Assembly (NCBI RefSeq): GCF_012567955.1 | Contig: NZ_CP046186.1 | Coordinates: forward strand, 441,623 to 452,342 | Source of the DNA: Enterobacteriaceae endosymbiont of Donacia bicoloricornis | GTDB lineage: Bacteria; Pseudomonadota; Gammaproteobacteria; Enterobacterales; Enterobacteriaceae | DNA: 10,720 nucleotides | Direction of reading: 5' to 3' | Part shown: piece by piece, positions 7,718-10,720 of the stretch | Layout: every line of letters starts with the position of its first letter | How positions within the stretch are numbered: position 1 is the first letter of the stretch | Notes under the pieces: generated by a model | What the model was told of the DNA's origin: nothing | The model's input: only the letters and a program-made list of their open reading frames with translations | The model's database searches: none | Position numbers and translations under genes: made by a program

Positions 7718-9463
7718 ATGTTTTATATATTTTATTTTTTAAAAAATTATAAAAATTATATTAAAAAAATTTTTTTAGGAATTATTTTATCTATAATAAA
7801 TAATTTAATGAATTTATTTTTATCTATAACTTCTGGATATTTACTAACACATACTTTTTTAGTAGGTATTAAAAATAACAAAATATATTATAATTATATT
7901 ATACCCTCAACCATTATTAGATTAATTTCAGTAATAAAAATCATTACTAAATATTTTGAAAAAATAATTCAACATAATAATACTTTATATTTTTTAAAAA
8001 ATTTAAGAATTTTAGTTCTAAAAAAAATATTTCCTTTATATCCATCTAATTTAATCCTAATAAATAATATTGAAATATTAAATATATTAATTGCAGATAT
8101 TGAAATATTAGATTTTTTGTATTTACGAATAATTACACCTTTTTTAATTATAAGTATTATTACTTTACTAATTTTATTATATTTAAGTATATTTAATATA
8201 TTTTTTTTTATGATTTTATTTATTAATATAATAATATTAACTATATTTTACCTTTTTTATTTTTATAAAAAAGGTAAAATAATAGGAAAAAAAAATATAA
8301 ATACAAAAAAAAAATATTATTATGTAATAAATAATTTTTTATCACATTATAATGATTATCAAATATTTGAAGGAATAAAATACATATCTAGTAAAATTAC
8401 TATTTTAGAAAAAAAATTAAAAAAAATACAATTAATAAAAAATAATTTTAATATTTATTCAGAATTATTAATAAATATTATTACTGATATTAATATATTA
8501 TTATTATTAATATATAATCATATATATTTTGATAATATAAAATTACAATATAAAATTATATTATTTATACTATTTCTAATAACTTTTTCACAAATATTAT
8601 TTCCTTTAAATAATATTTTCCAAAATATATATGAAATATTGTTTTCAGCTAAAAAAATTTTTAATATATTAGAAATAAAGAAAAGTATTAATTTTATAAA
8701 TCAAAAAAAAAATAATAAAAATTACTATTTGGAATTAAACATAAAAAATTTATATTTTTATTATAAAAAAAATTATCCATATATATTAAAAAACCTATCT
8801 TTATATATAAAAAAAAAACAAAAAATAGCTATTACAGGATATAATGGTTGTGGAAAATCAACATTATTTATGTTATTAACTAGAGCATGGGATCCAATAA
8901 AAGGAAAAATTTATTTAAATAAATATAATTTAAATAAATGGGATTTATTATCATTAAGAAAAAATATCAGTGTTTTACCTCAAAAAATATATTTATTTAG
9001 TGACACATTAAAAAACAATATTTTATTAAATAATCAAAATAACTTAAATATAAGCGATAAATATTTAATAAAAGTTTTAAAATTAGTTGGTTTAAAAAAT
9101 TTATTAGATAAAAAAAATAATTTAAATATATGGATGGGAGAAGGAGGAAGAATCTTATCAGGAGGTGAATTAAAAAAATTAGGAATAGCAAGAATTATAC
9201 TTCATAATGGAAATTTAATTTTATTAGACGAACTTACAGAAGGATTAGATATAATTTCATCTACTAAAATTATTAATTTAATTTTATCAATTTTCCAAAA
9301 AAAAATAATTATATTTATAACACATAATATTAATATTATGAAAAAAATGGATTGTATTTATTTTATGGATGATGGTTTTTTCGTTGAAAAAGGAAATTAT
9401 AAAAGTTTGGTAAATAAAAAAGGATATTATTGGAATTATATAAAAAATAATATAAAATCATAA
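7718..9463 (+). CDS. cydC: CydC, ABC transporter half required for cytochrome bd assembly
   Basis: CydC is the partner of CydD in the heterodimeric exporter. The 581-residue protein aligns with E. coli CydC (573) from the first residue (MFYIFYFLKNYKNY). AAGAG at 7704-7708 lies nine bases before the ATG. Hydrophobic segments lie near 17-42, 58-77, 136-182 (two), 246-269 and 277-298, but many positions are replaced by I, F, Y, N or K. The block YFEKIIQH86 matches E. coli YFERLVSH85, a histidine that I recall as a haem ligand. The ATPase domain is better conserved: Walker A G374-YNGCGK380-ST, LTRAWDP, the Q loop LPQ, signature LSGGE (480-484), Walker B with D504 and E505, and switch H536. The residue after the catalytic E505 is leucine (LLDELTEGLD), where E. 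coli has proline. The stop TAA lies inside a palindrome. The gene completes the cydDC operon. Confidence 0.95.
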   Translation: MFYIFYFLKNYKNYIKKIFLGIILSIINNLMNLFLSITSGYLLTHTFLVGIKNNKIYYNYIIPSTIIRLISVIKIITKYFEKIIQHNNTLYFLKNLRILVLKKIFPLYPSNLILINNIEILNILIADIEILDFLYLRIITPFLIISIITLLILLYLSIFNIFFFMILFINIIILTIFYLFYFYKKGKIIGKKNINTKKKYYYVINNFLSHYNDYQIFEGIKYISSKITILEKKLKKIQLIKNNFNIYSELLINIITDINILLLLIYNHIYFDNIKLQYKIILFILFLITFSQILFPLNNIFQNIYEILFSAKKIFNILEIKKSINFINQKKNNKNYYLELNIKNLYFYYKKNYPYILKNLSLYIKKKQKIAITGYNGCGKSTLFMLLTRAWDPIKGKIYLNKYNLNKWDLLSLRKNISVLPQKIYLFSDTLKNNILLNNQNNLNISDKYLIKVLKLVGLKNLLDKKNNLNIWMGEGGRILSGGELKKLGIARIILHNGNLILLDELTEGLDIISSTKIINLILSIFQKKIIIFITHNINIMKKMDCIYFMDDGFFVEKGNYKSLVNKKGYYWNYIKNNIKS

Positions 9464-9475
9464 TTATGATTTTTT
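9454..9475 (+). terminator. Palindromic hairpin with T tail over the cydC stop codon
   Basis: Bases 9454-9473 (AAAATCATAATTATGATTTT) are a perfect 20-base palindrome that can fold as an eight-base-pair stem with an AATT loop; T's continue to 9475. The cydC stop codon (9461-9463) lies in its centre. Position and T tail suggest an intrinsic terminator or attenuator between cydC and infA. A translating ribosome finishing cydC would mask it, so its strength could depend on translation. One G-C pair per arm makes it weak. Confidence 0.5.
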
Positions 9476-9498
9476 ATTTATTTATATAAGGAAAGACC

Positions 9499-9717
9499 AT
9501 GTCAAAAGAAGATAATATAGAAATGCAAGGTGTGGTATTAAATACATTACCAAATACTATTTTTCATGTAAAATTAGAAAATGGACATATAATAACAGCT
9601 CATATTTCAGGCAAGATGAGAAAAAATTATATTCGTATATTAACTGGAGATAAAGTTACTGTAGAATTAACACCATATGATTTAGAAAAAGGAAGAATTA
9701 TTTTTCGTAGTCGTTAA
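9499..9717 (+). CDS. infA: Translation initiation factor IF-1
   Basis: IF-1 is a small OB-fold protein that binds the A site of the 30S subunit and works with IF-2 and IF-3 in start-site selection. The 72-residue product has the length of E. coli IF-1 and differs from it at about ten positions as I recall the sequence (S2, V12, N15, I21, H23, K25, I31, I32, E63, I68). The central block [20 protein letters not shown] is unchanged. This makes it the most conserved protein in the window. AAGGA at 9488-9492 lies six bases before the ATG, the best-formed ribosome binding site here. Two in-frame TAA codons end the gene. In E. coli infA follows aat; here it follows cydC by 35 bases, with a hairpin between, so it may have its own promoter or be read through from cydDC. 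Confidence 0.99.
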   Translation: MSKEDNIEMQGVVLNTLPNTIFHVKLENGHIITAHISGKMRKNYIRILTGDKVTVELTPYDLEKGRIIFRSR

Positions 9718-9778
9718 TAACGAAATTATTATTTTTTAATAATGAATTTATTATTAAATTAATTAATTTTTTTTGAAA
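9718..9778. other. Convergent infA/trxB gap with weak terminator-like hairpins
   Basis: This 61-base gap separates two genes that end towards each other. ATTATTA (9725-9731) pairs with TAATAAT (9737-9743) around five T's. AATTTA (9745-9750) pairs with TAAATT (9755-9760). AAATTAATTAATTT (9756-9769) is a small palindrome that runs into a T run extending to 9774, the best candidate for an infA terminator. All stems are short and made only of A-T pairs, so none can be called with confidence. Confidence 0.3.
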
Positions 9779-10720
9779 TTAATTATTTATTAATAATTCT
9801 TGTTTGTTTAAGAATCTTTGTGCATCTAATGCTGCCATACAACCTGTAGCTGATGATGTAATTGCTTGTCTGTAAGTATTATCCATAACATCACCAGCGG
9901 CAAAAATTCCAGAAATACTTGTTTCTGTAAAATAAGAATTATTTTTATTAGTAATAATATAACCATTTTCATCTAATTTTAATATTTTTTTAAATAAAAT
10001 ACTATTAGGAATAGTTCCAATTAATATAAAGATTCCATATAATGGGATTATTTTAATATTTTCTTTATATAAAGAAGAAATTTTTATTCCTGTTACTCCT
10101 ACACTATTACCTAATATTTCTGTTACTATATAAGGAGTATGTAATACTACTTTATTAGTATTTATTAATATTTTTAATTTTTTAAGTAATATTTTTTCAG
10201 CAGTAAAATTATTTTTTCTATGAATTAAATGTACTTTAGAAGCAATTTTTGCTAAATATAATGTTTCTTCTATTGCAGAATTACCTCCTCCTATAACAGC
10301 TACTGTTTTATTACGATAAAAAAAACCATCACAAACAGCACAAGAAGAAATTCCTTTTCCTATAAATTTTTTTTCGGAATTTAAACCTAAAAATTTTGGA
10401 TATGATCCAGTAGCAATAATTATACTATTACAAATATATTTAAATAAATTACCTTCCACAATAAAAGGTGATTTATTAAAATTAATAATTTTTACTATTG
10501 TATCATTTATAATATTGGTATTAAAATATAGTGCATGATTATATAATTGATTCATTAATTTCTTTCCAGTTATTTGTGGAAAATTTCCTGGCCAATTTTC
10601 TATATTAAAAGTTTTTGTTAATTGTCCTCCAATATCATTTCCTGTTACTATAATAGGATTTAAATTAGCTCTTGCAGAATATATTCCTGACGTATAACCA
10701 GCAGGTCCAGACCCTAAAAT
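9779..10720 (-). CDS. trxB: Thioredoxin reductase (NADPH), 5' end cut by window edge
   Basis: TrxB is the cytosolic FAD enzyme that passes electrons from NADPH to thioredoxin, supporting ribonucleotide reductase and disulfide reduction. The frame is open to base 10720, where it reads ILGSGPAGYT, matching E. coli TrxB from about residue 11. The ATG at 10555 is thus an internal methionine (residue 56 of the visible part) and about ten codons lie outside. The visible 313 residues imply about 323 in full, against 321 in E. coli. Seen in order are FAD motif GSGPAG, GGQLT, IENWPG, the redox pair CAVC (127-130, bases 10331-10342; CATC in E. coli), NADPH loop GGGNSAIEE, HRKNNFTAEK and the C-terminal FAD motif AAGDVMD with YRQAITS. 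In HRKNNFT the last position is threonine where E. coli has arginine. It converges on infA. The stop is TAA. Confidence 0.97.
   Translation of the reverse strand: MLGSGPAGYTSGIYSARANLNPIIVTGNDIGGQLTKTFNIENWPGNFPQITGKKLMNQLYNHALYFNTNIINDTIVKIINFNKSPFIVEGNLFKYICNSIIIATGSYPKFLGLNSEKKFIGKGISSCAVCDGFFYRNKTVAVIGGGNSAIEETLYLAKIASKVHLIHRKNNFTAEKILLKKLKILINTNKVVLHTPYIVTEILGNSVGVTGIKISSLYKENIKIIPLYGIFILIGTIPNSILFKKILKLDENGYIITNKNNSYFTETSISGIFAAGDVMDNTYRQAITSSATGCMAALDAQRFLNKQELLINN

Noticed and set aside
8997..9191. Minus-strand open frame inside cydC, rich in leucine and isoleucine
   Set aside because: It looks membrane-like only because antisense A/T-rich DNA yields hydrophobic codons. It overlaps conserved CydC ATPase motifs.
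5969..9463. MdlAB or MsbA-type exporters as an alternative for the ABC pair
   Set aside because: Both proteins align over their full length with CydD and CydC, including family-specific blocks, and they lie upstream of infA as expected for cydDC.
10553..10555. ATG at 10555 (minus strand) as the start of trxB
   Set aside because: The same frame continues to 10720 and encodes the FAD-binding GSGPAG motif, so this methionine is internal.
1..10720. tRNA or other RNA genes, CRISPR arrays, insertion sequences, phage or toxin-antitoxin genes
   Set aside because: No gap exceeds 143 bases, none holds a G/C-containing cloverleaf or regularly spaced repeats, and every substantial frame is a core gene.

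Overview
The window is a stretch of bacterial chromosome that is extremely A+T-rich (by eye roughly four fifths or more A+T). It carries nine recognisable protein genes: dnaN, gyrB, rpoZ, ppa, eno, cydD, cydC, infA and trxB. All nine proteins align closely with their Escherichia coli counterparts as I remember them. InfA, for example, has the same 72-residue length and about ten differences. The strong A/T bias, lysine/isoleucine/asparagine-rich proteins, exclusive use of TAA stops, short gaps, missing neighbour genes and mostly unrelated gene blocks all point to a reduced genome of an obligate insect endosymbiont from the Enterobacterales. I cannot assign a genus. Retention of cydDC argues against the Buchnera lineages I know, but that is recollection and was not tested.

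Layout: dnaN enters from the left edge lacking about three codons and is followed after 35 bases by gyrB, which starts with UUG; the recF gene that usually separates them is gone. This pair normally lies beside dnaA, so the left side is probably close to the dnaA locus. rpoZ follows on the minus strand, convergent with gyrB and without its usual gmk partner. A 143-base divergent gap with three perfect A/T palindromes separates rpoZ from ppa. ppa and eno are consecutive on the plus strand, each followed by a terminator-like hairpin. The one after eno has a 13-base-pair stem and is the clearest in the window. cydD and cydC form an operon and are followed by infA, with aat missing between them and a hairpin over the cydC stop codon. 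trxB lies at the right end on the minus strand, convergent with infA and cut by the window edge.

Functionally the window combines replication and topology (beta clamp, gyrase B), transcription and translation (omega, IF1), central metabolism (pyrophosphatase, enolase), maturation of cytochrome bd (CydDC) and thiol redox (thioredoxin reductase). The last three blocks echo the E. coli order trxB-cydD-cydC-aat-infA, but with aat lost and trxB moved and flipped.

No previously undescribed system is evident. The parts most worth a second look are the palindrome cluster between rpoZ and ppa, substitutions in the nucleotide-binding sites of TrxB and CydC, retention of CydDC with its conserved histidine, and 10-base A runs inside otherwise intact genes. 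No RNA genes, insertion sequences or CRISPR arrays were found, and no gene-free stretch exceeds 300 bases.
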